From Corallium rubrum (lineage: Eukaryota > Cnidaria > Anthozoa > Scleralcyonacea > Coralliidae): a stretch of DNA of 64,000 bases. The translations under genes and the position numbers were made by a program. The stretch lies in NCBI GenBank assembly GCA_964035015.1, contig OZ036017.1, positions 1,723,378-1,787,377 of the forward strand. Direction: 5' to 3'. Under the pieces are notes generated by a model. The model was not told where the DNA came from, did not search any database, and saw only the letters and a program-made list of their open reading frames with translations. This document shows, piece after piece, positions 23,443 through 34,284 of the stretch. How positions within the stretch are numbered: the stretch's first letter is position 1; each line of letters starts with the position of its first letter.

Positions 23443-24745
23443 GTCTAAGGCTGAAGTCGTTTTCACGTTTTCATACGTTGTAATCGTGAATGTATTCTTA
23501 AATGTCATTAAATATTTTTTTTGGTTATTATTAACCAATTTACAATCTGTATATCGCTTTTTTTACTAATCCCCGAGCCCGGGCGTAGGGCCGAAGGCCC
23601 GGAGCCCGGGTGAGGGTGCTAATCTCGACATGCGTGGAGTTCACTTTACACGCGTGTAGAAAAAGCAAGGGAGACAAAATCTGGAAATGGTTTGTATATA
23701 TATATACGTCGTAGGGTGTCACGCAGTAAGAATAATTGGGCACTGGTGACTAGCTTTGAGGCAAACTTATAGTTTTTTCCATATTTCGCGAAACAAAGTA
23801 GTTTCAAATGGTTTCGTTTTAAACGGAAAGAAGCAGAACAACGAATAAAAGAAGGATACAAACAGCCGGTTTAATATATCTTGAAGAGAAAACAGAAAAC
23901 CTGAAGAAACCAAACGTATGGTAAACAAAAACTCGATCTCAATTGTAGTGTTTGTGGTCACAGGTCACTCAGTGGTCTCAAAATAATGTTAAAGTTGACG
24001 GTAGGGCATTTGTTTTTATTTATTTTGCTGATTGTAAATATATTCTGTAAACGCCAAGAACGGCAAGAGTTTTAAATATAAACCCTTTTAGACACTCGTA
24101 AGTTACTGTAAACTTTATAATCTAGCAACTATCTTATAAAATTTTATAACTTGTCCTTTAATATGTTGTTTTCAAGTTTTTGCTTTACCCATTAAGCAGT
24201 ATACAGCTTCACGTTTCCGTGCTTTCCCTTTGCTACTGTGGACGTGATGTTTTTCATTGACTTAATTGCAAGCACTTATCATAAATACTCATAGGCTTTG
24301 TTTGTCCATTTTCTTTTGTACTGTATTATATATACAGACTGAAATTTATAGGTTGTCTGTTGTTTGTATCTCCTATTATAAATGTAGTTTTTGAGCTGTT
24401 AACTTTTAATCCTGCCATTGCAAAACATAAAAGTAATTGTTTGGAAACCTTCTAAATGGCTAAAAACAATGTATTTTTACAACCAGAGTTTAATATGAAA
24501 TGTGTAATCATAAATTCTGTAATTATCCTGAGGAGTTATATCTGGAGTGCTTATTTTAATTGGAAGGTGGGGTGGGTGGGGTGTATTTCAAAAAGCATAT
24601 AAAAGCAGGCGAGGGGTTGTTGCATTTATGTATTTCTAGTAATAAATATTTACCTCCAATAGGAGGTTGCGTTTTCACCCCTGTTTGCCTGTCCCATGTT
24701 TTTTTTCTGCCGGTTCATTTGTTTACTTGTGCCTTAATTTCTGTC
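23443..24745. other. Sequence after the exon chain; GC-rich hairpin, no gene
   Basis: An ATTAAA near 23507 could be a polyadenylation signal for the exon chain. At 23574-23660, CCCGAGCCCGGGCGTAGGGC forms a hairpin with its complement, followed by GTGAGGGTGCTAATCTCGAC, which recurs near 42,950, so it is a dispersed repeat fragment. The rest is AT-rich without recognisable features. Confidence 0.5.
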
Positions 24746-24751
24746 TGCTTG

Positions 24752-25460
<709 letters not shown>

Positions 25461-25504
25461 CTGGCGCCATGAACTCTCACAAAGTACCGCAAAGATTTTT
25501 ACGA

Positions 25505-26130
25505 TTTTTATATTAACCTACTGGGAGTAGATATTGATGAAAGAATGAATTTTAGTCACTATATTAGAGAACTATGTAAGAAGGCCAGTACGAAAGTAGA
25601 AGTTCTAATGCGTTTGCGCATCAGATCCCATGTTCGGCTAAATTAACTATTTATAAGTCATCAATCCTACCGTACCTTACTTATTGTCATGTAATATGGC
25701 ATTTTTGTAAGACCTCTGATAGTGGAAAGGTAGAGCGCATCCAAGAACGGGCGCTGAGAGCTGTATATAGAAATAAGTTAGATTCCTACGAAGCACTCCT
25801 TAATCCGCAGCCAGCAAGTTTACCATCGCTATAGAATAGGAGATTACAAGATATTGCTATTTATATGTATAAAGTAATAAAACAATTGGTACCCAGCAGT
25901 GTAGCTGATGTTTTCAATGTCAAAAAAGTAAATTATTCATTAAGAAACAGCGATTTTGACATACCAAGCTTCAATACCATTACCGGTCTTATGGTTAAGG
26001 TAGAGTAGTGACATTAAAAACTCGCCTAGCCTTGATGTATTTAGGGGTAATATTCGAAAACTAGATTTTGATAGTTTGTTGAGAAATAATTGCAACTGCT
26101 GTGATCCCTGTAGTGCTTGATTAATGAGCT
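25505..26130 (+). pseudogene. CR1/L2-like LINE 3' end
   Basis: Translation with one frameshift near 25645 and stops gives a non-LTR RT C-terminal region: LGVDIDERMNFSHYIRELC, then LTIYKSSILPYLTYCHVIW, KVERIQERALRAVYRNKL, RRLQDIAIYMYKVIKQLVP and YSLRNSDFDIPSFN. It is 5'-truncated at the microsatellite. Its 3' UTR runs into the ATT repeat tail, a typical LINE 3' end. The upstream catalytic palm is missing, so it is dead. Confidence 0.75.
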
Positions 26131-26255
26131 GCTGTTAGGTTATTATTTGTATTTATTGATTTAATTTATAGGAAAAGTTTTATGTAACTAATTTAGGTAA
26201 ATAGTGTCCCCAATTAGCTGTCAATGCTAAAGAAATCTAGACACTAAAATAAAGT

Positions 26256-26385
<130 letters not shown>

Positions 26386-26589
26386 TGATCATTGACCGAA
26401 AAACGAGCCTTTTAATTTCGGTTTAATTTGGTTGAAAATTGGATGAAAATTTCATAAAAGTTTCTCTGTGTAGAAGAAATAATTGCTGAAAAAATGCTTG
26501 ATTCCGCTTATTATTATGCTTTACATTCACAAACAAGCTGAGGCCACATTAAAATCCGGAAACAACAGATAATAAAGCAGTGTAGAAAG

Positions 26590-26990
26590 GTGGTAACGTT
26601 TCGAGTGGAGGCCTCCAAGTCAATATTTCATTATCAGTCAGTATTTAAAGAAGTAGAGAAAATTTTCGCAGTTTACTACCTTTCCACTTTGCTTTATTCA
26701 AAACTTTGGCTACGACAACATTCTTACTTTCAACACTCTCAAATAACAAAGGTACAAATCATGAATCAGAAATCGAATTCTTCAAAGACGAAGAAAGATA
26801 AAGGATTGTATTTGCCGATGTCGAATCAATTCCAAAAAGCTAAAGGAATTGAAAAAAGACACCCCAAACGGACATATAAAAACTGCTGTAAATGCATCTC
26901 GAAATTTGCTAAGTGCTCTTCAAGCTGCAAATGCAATGACGGATTTGCAGAAAAGCAAGTCTGCAACAATGCTTGTTTATGCTTGTGTAT
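26590..26990 (+). pseudogene. Cys-rich ORF fragment, right copy
   Basis: An open frame, 139 codons to the stop in the minisatellite, ends in KNCCKCISKFAKCSSSCKCN and GFAEKQVCNNAC. This C-x-C pattern is also kept in the left arm despite small indels upstream. It resembles CxC/CRC-type metal-binding tails but I do not recognise the family. The segment starts next to GGTGGTAACGTTTCGAGTGG. Confidence 0.4.
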
Positions 26991-27985
26991 GCTTGTTGGT
27001 GCTTGTTGATGCTTGTGTATGGTTGTTGATACTTGTTGACGCCTGTTGATGCTCGTTGAGGTTGTTGATGCTTGTTGACGCCTGTTGATGCTTGTTGATG
27101 CTTGTGTATGCTTGTTGATGCTTGTGTATGCTTGTTGATGCTTGTTGATGCTTGTTGATGCTTGTTGATGCTTGTTGATGCTTGTTGATGCTTGTTGATG
27201 CTTGTTGATGCTTGTTGATGCTTGTTGATGCTTGTTGATGCTTGTTGATGCTTGTTGATGCTTGTTGATACGTGTAGATGCTTGTTGATGCTTGTTGATG
27301 CTTGTTGATGCTTGTTGATGCTTGTTGATGGTTGTTGATGGTTGTTGATGGTTGTTGATGGTTGTTGATGGTTGTTGATGCTTGTTGATGCTTGTTGATG
27401 CTTGTTGATGCTTGTTGATGCTTGTTGATGGTTGTTGATGCTTGTGTATGCTTGTTGATGCTTGTTGATGCCTGTTGATGGTTGTTGATGGTTGTTGATG
27501 GTTGTTGATGGTTGTTGATGGTTGTTGATGGTTGTTGATGGTTGTTGATGGTTGTTGATGGTTGTTGATGGTTGTTGATGGTTGTTGATGCTTGTTGATG
27601 CTTGTTGATGGTTGTTGATGGTTGTTGATGGTTGTTGATGCTTGTTGATGCTTGTTGATGCTTGTTGATGCTTTTTGATGCTTGTTGATGCTTGTCGATG
27701 CTTGTGTATGCCTGTTGATGGTTGTTGATGGTTGTTGATGGTTGTTGATGGTTTTTGATGCTTGTTGATGGTTGTTAATGGTTGTTGATGGTTGTTGATG
27801 GTTGTTGATGCTTGTTGATGGTTGTTGATGGTTCTTGATGGTTGTTGATGCTTGTTGATACTTGTTGATGCTTGTTGATGCTTGTTGATGCGTGTTGATG
27901 GTTGTCGATGCTTGTGTATGCTTGTTGACGCTTGTTGATGGTTGTTGGTGCTTGTTGAAGCTTGTGTATGCTTGTGTATGGTTGT
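26970..27985. repeat. 10-bp minisatellite (CTTGTTGATG)n
   Basis: About 100 decamers, the reverse complement of the array at 16919-18226. It has the same variants (GGTTGTTGATG, CCTGTTGATG) in a different arrangement and is shorter, so the arrays have changed length since the arms were duplicated. Confidence 0.92.
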
Positions 27986-28144
27986 AGTATATAGTAAGGC
28001 TCTATATCGTGTATTATATGCAGTACATTATGTTGTGTACATGTTGCGTACACATATATGGTGGGCTCAATATGCATTTGGTGACTGCGTGTCATGGAAT
28101 TATAACCCTAATTTGTAAGCGACGCCATATTGGAGGGCCCCACA

Positions 28145-28459
28145 CACAGAATAGTAAGACAACCAGAAGTCCGACTCGAGTGAAAACTTGTCCGCATTTC
28201 TTCAATGCGCATGCGCGATATTTTACGCCATCCGACGCCATCCTACGCGATCCTACGCAATGTTCTACGCCATCCTACGCAATCCTGGCAAGTTCCCCCG
28301 GCAGTTTTAACCTTCTTTTGAAGGTCCAAACTGCCGGGGGAACTTGCCAGGATGGCGTAGGATGGCGAGGAATCAAGATGCGCGAGGCGACATGCGCGAG
28401 GACATAAACTTCAAAGGTTCCGACGCCTGTCGGACTTCTGGTTGTCTTACTATTCTGTG
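28145..28459. mobile_element. 315-bp MITE with 8-bp TSD GCCCCACA
   Basis: TIRs CACAGAATAGTAAGACAACC and its complement end at 28145 and 28459. The TSD GCCCCACA is perfect at 28137-28144 and 28460-28467. The 8-bp TSD suggests hAT mobilisation. Inside, about 28289-28352 forms a strong hairpin with CAAGTTCCCCCGGCAGTTT arms and GCCATCCTACGC repeats. Confidence 0.85.
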
Positions 28460-28467
28460 GCCCCACA

Positions 28468-28765
28468 TGAGGAGTGATTTGCTATATTTTACTGTTGTGA
28501 ATTCGTTATTACTCGGGCTACCTGTGGTAGCCGAGTCTAGGTTTCGCGATTATTTTTATTTTTTTTTTTTTTTTTTTTTGCGACGCGTTATTAGTCCTCC
28601 GCGCGGCCGCTGGCGATATTGACCAATAAGCTTTGCGAAACTGAGCCATGTGACTATATCTATGCTGCATGGGTGATGTGCGGATATGCCTTCTTTCTTT
28701 TCGACTGGAGTGGTTCGAAGTGTTCTTGTGTGCTTGCTTGGTAATAGAAGTGTCTGGGATCAGTT
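28468..28765. other. Leader region before the Helentron ORF
   Basis: Contains a T20-type tract at 28559-28579 and the GC-rich CCTCCGCGCGGCCGCTGGCG. The 5' terminus of the Helentron probably lies here or just upstream, but I could not identify it. Confidence 0.4.
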
Positions 28766-28921
28766 ATGTGGCTGGCAAGTATCTTGTTCTCGTTGTCAAG
28801 TGTTTTCGTCGTAAGTATGCTCACAACGCTTACAGCTGCACACACCGATATTATCGATCGCAGTGAATCTACACTAAAATATGAGCAATTTCGACACGGG
28901 TTCTTCTGCGATCAACCAACT

Positions 28922-29029
28922 ATGAATGCCAAGTTACCTATGAATGCCAAGTTATCTATGAATGCCAAGTTAACTATGAATGCCAAGTTATCTATGAATG
29001 CCAAGTTACCTATGAATGCCAACAGTACT
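28922..29029 (+). repeat. 18-bp in-frame repeat (MNAKLP)
   Basis: Six copies of ATGAATGCCAAGTTA plus a variable codon (CCT, TCT, ACT), followed by two 21-bp TATATGAAAGCC units. Each unit begins with ATG, so the array supplies several in-frame possible starts. Confidence 0.85.
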
Positions 29030-29197
29030 TATATGAAAGCCCACAGTACTTATATGAAAGCCAACAGTATCATTTTAACAAATTGTGCATACTCTACATA
29101 TTGTGCTGGAAAGTATTACATGTACCTTGAAGCTGAATGTCCAAGTCTTCCAGGCCTGAAGTTAGTAACTGACAATTCATACAACAGTGATATAAAG

Positions 29198-29284
29198 GTA
29201 AATATTATGTTTGTTTTCATTGTTTCATCAAGTGTATGCATTATTGTCTGTTATATGTATTTGTTATCAATCGTTTATTCACAG
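29198..29284 (+). other. Possible 87-bp stop-free intron
   Basis: AAG|GTAAAT at 29197/29198 and TTATTCACAG| ending at 29284 are good splice signals. The segment is exactly 29 codons, has no stop, and encodes a hydrophobic stretch (MFVFIVSSSVCIIVCYMYLL). Spliced, the protein continues in frame without a membrane segment; unspliced, it would gain one. Confidence 0.45.
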
Positions 29285-29899
29285 ATTTTATTCGAGCACA
29301 TGTTTATAGTATCAGATACCAATAACCATGTTTCGCTTGACAATTTACAGTCATTTGAGAAACCAAATAATCTGCAGTTGTCTGTAAAAGCTACTGCTAG
29401 TAACTCAGAGTCTTATAATTCAGAGTCCAGATCTCGCTGTGCAAAGTTTATTACTCAGAAGAGTGTGTTAACTGTAAGACATGTCCGCCATGTTCCACGT
29501 GATCGAGAACCAAGTAGAATTCCAGCTAAGAAACTGTCTCGTCTTATGAATAAAAGCAGAAAACTAAGAAAACAAGTTCGAAAGCAGATTAAAAAGAATG
29601 TACCTAGGTCATCTCGAATTCATCGTTTTCTTTCTGCATCTAGTCGTGAACGTAAAAAGCTACTGAGTGATCGAGTAACATTTTTACCCCAATTTAGTAA
29701 AAAGATGAATAAGAAACGTCTACATCATATAAGACGGCGTAAAAAACAAACGATTACACCGCAAAATTATTTATTTCACTTAAAAAGTACTAAAAGGAGC
29801 TGCAAATTTTATACAAAGTCACTAAATAATTCAGAAGCAGAGCTTACTTACAAGAATTTAAATCACAGGATGAATTATTGCAAGTTTAACCTTTGTAGA

Positions 29900-29923
29900 G
29901 ACATAGAGAAAAATCCTGGTCCT
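29900..29923 (+). other. 2A ribosome-skipping motif (DIEKNPGP)
   Basis: The codons for D-I-E-K-N-P-G-P match the canonical DxExNPGP 2A consensus, preceded by CKFNLCR as in many 2A peptides. In known 2As the ribosome fails to join the Gly and final Pro, releasing the upstream chain and continuing with Pro. Here it would separate the basic N-terminal protein from the peptidase-Rep-helicase polyprotein. Confidence 0.85.
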
Positions 29924-31253
29924 ACTTTCATAATTGATCCAAGTAAAACTATTAATGCTCCTTATAGTCAAGGAGATATTGATGTATTTGGTCCTAATGC
30001 AGGACAGCAATGTGTTGCTATGAGTTTATGTGCTTTAATATACAACATTAACAACAATTCAATAATTGAGTCAAGAGATCTTATTCAAATTATGAACATT
30101 GGTAATGAATTATACTCTGCATTATCAAGATTATCAAGGCAATCTTATTTATTGCTAACTGAATTACCCACAGTGGTTACAGTACTAAACATAAATTATC
30201 AACTTGAGTTTAGTGAAAGTTACACTGGTAATCTCCATGCAGCTACTTTGAATGAAAACATCCCATATGTCATGCCCTTAGATTGTGCTTTGCAAAGTTT
30301 GCTTCTAGAAAGTTATAATTCATTTTTGTTAACAATCGGATGTAATACTGTATCAGTTTATACTCTTTGAAATGGTTTACTAAAGATATTTGATTCTCAT
30401 GCAAGAGACTCATTTGGTATGGCCCATTCTCATGGAACATGTGTGTTGTTGGAAGTAAATTCAATTAATAATTTGGTAGAATATTTCAAGAACTTACACA
30501 GACGTGATGTTTTATTTGAGCTCAAAGGTGTTAAAATTACTGTTATGCAATTTACACCAATTACAAATTTGAATAGTTCATCAACATGTGATAATGAGAC
30601 ATTTAATGACAAATTTATTCCTGGACAATGTGCCATATCCCTCGATGCTATTTGCTTTTCTACTATTCTAGCATGTAGTTACTGGAATGATGTGACATTG
30701 ACTGCTGTGGCAGAACATGGTATGTTGGCTTACCAGGAAGGCTTGAATGATGGGAATGAGTTTACATATGATTATTTACCGCATGCATTTAATATACATG
30801 GATGTGATGTTGAGATAGAATTTGGTTCAAGATATAGATACCAGGGTATATTGTCTTCCAACTCTGTTTCTACTAAACAAGTGCTTGAGAGGTTAATTTT
30901 AGACAACACCACAGAAAATACTGGATTTTTGCTCTGGCTTTCAAACTATTGCTTAGCTTGCATTTTTCAGCATAATACAAGACAAAAAACGAAATATTTC
31001 TTGGTGGCATGCGATGAAAGCCAAACAATTAGTTTATTTGAACAATTTAATGATACACATTTTCTCATTAATAAATTTTGTAATATTGTTACACAAAAAC
31101 TTAAATGTGAAGAAGTACAATTCAACATCCAATTTTTGTCATGTTCATGTCCATTAACAAAATCAGAGAGGCAAAAAGTTCTAAGAAAGCAAAAGTCTAC
31201 CACACAAAAAAGGTTACAGAAAAGGTTACTTGCTGACAAAAACAGAGAGAAAT

Positions 31254-31703
31254 ATGCAAATTTGGAACCTGCAAAGAAAAAAATAATGTTTGAGAAAGCT
31301 GCTTTACACTACAAAATTATGGATCCCACAAAGAAGCAGGGTCGGTTTGAAACAAATGCCAAAAAATATAACTCCATAGATCCTATGAAGAAAAAAGAAC
31401 TGGTTGAAAGAAATGCAGAAATATATAAATCAATGGATGTTGTGAAAAAGAAAGTACTTCTTGAAAGAAATGCACAAAAATATAAATCAATGGACCCTGT
31501 GAAAAAGAATGTTCTTGTCGAAACAAATAAACAAAAATATAAATCAATGGACCCTGTGAAAAAGAATGTTCTTGTCGAAACAAATAAACAAAAATATAAA
31601 TCAATGGACCCTGTGAAAAAGAATGTTCTTGTGGAAACAAATAAACAAAAATATAAATCAATGGACCCAATGCAAAAGAAAGTTCTTCCTGAAACAAAAA
31701 CAA
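31254..31703 (+). repeat. 57-bp tandem repeats encoding 19-residue Lys-rich units
   Basis: At least seven units of the KYKSMDPVKKNVLVETNKQ type. The upstream units are diverged and three central units (about 31480-31660) are nearly identical at the nucleotide level, showing recent expansion. Predicted basic, helical linkers; similar repeats occur in other Helitron proteins. Confidence 0.85.
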
Positions 31704-32049
31704 AAAAATATAAATTAAAAAAATGTAAATTATCAGTGGATTTACATGACTTGGATGATTATATTTCTAGGTTTCACAGTAAAATAAAAGAAGGTCCTTA
31801 TTATATATGTTCTGTTTGCAATCGGTTACTCTACAGAAAATCAGTCGTATCATTAAACCAAAATAAGTACACAGATGTCCCTGAAACTCTGTTCACTGAT
31901 GCAAAGTCATTTGATGAAAAATATTACATTTGTAAAACCTGCCATTCAAAGGTATCAAAGGGGAAAATTCCTTGCCAAGCAATATATAATAACATGTATG
32001 TTGATAACATACCGGCTGAGAAGATAATTTTTTTGAGAAGATAATAGTC

Positions 32050-32688
32050 ATGCCAAAAGGACAGCAAAGAAAAGTTAAGGGAGCAATTTGTAATGTGCCG
32101 GTTGAATGTGATGAGACATGTAAAGTTTTACCACGGCCACCAGAAAGATCAGGAATTATAATGTTGAAACTTAAACGTAAACTTGAATTCAGAGGTCATG
32201 TGTATTTTCAAGCAGTACGTCCTCAGTTCATTCTTGATGCTCTTAACTGGCTCAAGGTAAACAATCCATTGTATAATAATATTACAATTGATATTCAAAA
32301 TATCAGTGCAAAACTTACCAGTTTAGAACAAGATGACAATACTTCAGGTATGAATTTTGATAAAAATGAAAAGTCCTTAACAGAAAACTGCAAGCAACCT
32401 GTTATGAATGATGATGATACTGAGGAAAAAGATGACCCATTGAATGAATATAGGCAAGCAACTAATGAGACATGTTTACAATCTGTATTGCCAGATTACC
32501 CTGTTACAATACAAAGTAGTGAAAATTGTTCATTAGGTAATGAAGTGTACAATATTGCACCTGGAGAAAACAAACACCCTGTATCACTAATGAGAGACAT
32601 AAAATGTGAAGAGCTTGCATTCCAGTGTTGTTTCCAAAAGGACAGTTTGGCTTCACAGATGATAGAAAGATTAAATTGTCACCAGTGA
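32050..32688 (+). pseudogene. Helentron DUF6570-like region, second part
   Basis: Continues the polyprotein in a new frame after a small deletion around 32030-32045. MPKGQQRKVKGAICNVPVEC through GHVYFQAVRPQFILDALNWL matches the conserved block before the Rep domain in many animal Helitrons. Then follows an acidic Asp/Glu/Asn-rich linker. The frame is lost at 32624, where a one-base deletion moves the sequence into the overlapping next frame. Confidence 0.7.
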
Positions 32689-33098
32689 AGTACTTCAATG
32701 CTCGACTTTTACATTATAGTGGAAGATTTGCAACAAATCCAGAGTATCTTTTCTTTGCACAATTTATAATGGAACAAAAAAAAGTATCAGATAGTATTAA
32801 TATAGCCTTAAAAAAAATTCATGGCCAACCTGTAACTGCATCACAAATAAAATCAGATGTAAACAAGTTAAAAGGCTTAATTTGTGAAGATCAGGCATAT
32901 TTGTTTTTAAGGCAAATTCCAGGCACACCACCCTACTGGCAAAAATTTATGTATGAAGTAGTAGCCATGGTAAAACAACTTGGGATTCCAACATGGTTTA
33001 TGACATTATCATGTGCTGATCTTAGATGGCCTGAGTTGTTTCAGATTATAGCTAGAACACAAGGTAAAAACATGACTGATGAACAAGTTGGAGCTTAA
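32625..33098 (+). pseudogene. Helentron Rep domain, first half
   Basis: LFPKGQFGFTDDRKIKLSPV, YFNARLLHYSGRFATNPEYL and WFMTLSCADLRWPELFQII are the conserved N-terminal Helitron_like_N blocks of the rolling-circle initiator. It stops at 33098 where the natural sequence is missing and a short tandem duplication begins. No start codon of its own; it is a frame segment of one original protein. Confidence 0.75.
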
Positions 33099-33206
33099 TC
33101 CTGTTGTTGTTGCAAAGCATTTTCAATATAGAGTTGAAACATTTTTCTAAATCTTAATCCTGTTGTTGTTGCAAAGCATTTTCAATATAGAGTTGAAACA
33201 TTTTTC
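33094..33206 (+). repeat. 54-bp tandem duplication within Rep
   Basis: CTTAATCCTGTTGTTGTTGC and the next 34 bp occur at 33094-33147 and again at 33153-33206, separated by TAAAT. The 59-bp period changes frame; the second copy is the one in frame with the downstream HUH segment. Confidence 0.9.
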
Positions 33207-34196
33207 ACTGAACTTCTGCTTGGCCAAAATAATCCAATAGGTAAAATAATCTATTATGCCCTCCGTATTGAATTTCAAATGAGAGGATCTCCTCATTTAC
33301 ATGCATTAATATGGACTTCTGATTGCCCCAAACTTACATCTGACAACAAAGAAGCTTATATACAATTTATAGATAACCATGTACAAGCCTATCTTCCAGA
33401 TGAGGAAACAGAACCAGAGTTACATGAGTTAGTTAAAACTTATCAAAAGCATTCTAAAACCTGCAGAAAATACAAAAATATTAGTTGTAGATTTAATTTT
33501 GGTCAATATTTCACCAAAAGCACAATAGTAGCAGAACCTCTTAATAGTGATCAAGATGAAGGAATCAAGAGTAATATACTTGACAGGCGAACACATATTC
33601 TGACCTCAGTCAAACAGAAAATAGATGAAATACTAAACCCATCCAAGCCAGATTATAATGAAACATTAAATGATGCAGACATTCTAAAATCAGTAGGTAT
33701 CAATGAGGATGAATATTACTGGGCTCTATCAATATCACCAGACTCTGATTTTGAGTTGCATCTCAAAAGGCCTGTAGACAGCTGTTTTATTAACAATTAC
33801 TTTGTTGCTGGTGTAAAGGGATTTGCAGCAAATGTTGACTTGCAACCTGTATTCAATCACTACAAATGCATAACATATGTCTGCTCATACTTTACTAAAG
33901 ATGAAACTGAATGTTCTCAAGCTATTACAAATGCAGCAAAAGAAGCAAAAGCTGCTAACATGAATATTAGAGATGGCCTTAAAAAAATTGGTGCTGCTTT
34001 TCTCTCTACAAGAGAAGTTAGTTCACAAGAATGTGTCTACAGATCAATGCCTGAACTTTGGTTGAGAAAAATATTTCCCAAAACAATTTTTGTTAGTACA
34101 GATTTCCCAGAAAAAAGGGTGCGTGTAACTAAGGCACAAGTGGAACTTGATGTTCACAAGAATGTGTCTACAGATCAATGCCTGAACTTTGGTTGA
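33153..34196 (+). pseudogene. Helentron Rep domain, HUH half
   Basis: Carries the nickase centre. RGSPHLHALIW gives the metal-binding HUH (His-Leu-His, 33294-33302) and ITYVCSYFTKDE gives the two-tyrosine/lysine motif (Tyr codons at 33876 and 33888), as in Y2 rolling-circle initiators that nick one strand and hold the 5' end. It ends in a 131-bp tandem duplication that throws it out of frame. With the HUH, both tyrosines and the lysine present, the lesions are the flanking indels rather than active-site loss. Confidence 0.8.
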
Positions 34197-34282
34197 GAAA
34201 AATATTTCCCAAAACAATTTTTGTTAGTACAGATTTCCCAGAAAAAAGGGTGCGTGTAACTAAGGCACAAGTGGAACTTGAT
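34021..34282 (+). repeat. 131-bp perfect-looking tandem duplication
   Basis: 34021-34151 and 34152-34282 read the same throughout (from GTTCACAAGAATGTGTCTAC to GTGGAACTTGAT). 131 is not a multiple of three, so it breaks the polyprotein. I saw no difference between copies, which points to a recent event. Confidence 0.92.
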
Positions 34283-34284
34283 AA

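Larger units (their letters stand above)
28766..32044 (+). pseudogene. Helentron N-terminal part: 2A site, tandem peptidase-like domains
   Basis: The first section of the transposon polyprotein, one frame interrupted once by TGA (30368-30370). Order: signal-like hydrophobic start (MWLASILFSLSSVFVV); six MNAKL(P/S/T) repeats; a possible 87-bp in-frame intron (29198-29284); a Lys/Arg-rich region; the 2A motif DIEKNPGP (residues 379-386); a Cys-peptidase-like domain with GQQCVAMSL (Cys416) and, after the TGA, FDSHARD and HGTCVLLEV; a second, aligned domain with GQCAISL (Cys at 30629) whose DSH is replaced by ACDES; 19-residue Lys-rich repeats; and the start of a zinc-like DUF6570 region (YICSVCNRL, YICKTCHSK). 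The peptidase pattern recalls herpesvirus-tegument/OTU-like deubiquitinases. It ends where a deletion-frameshift leads into the next segment. Confidence 0.75.

Noticed and set aside
28809..28838. Tiny intron GTAAGT...TTACAG in the Helentron N-terminus
   Set aside because: About 30 bp is too short for a spliceosomal intron in animals.
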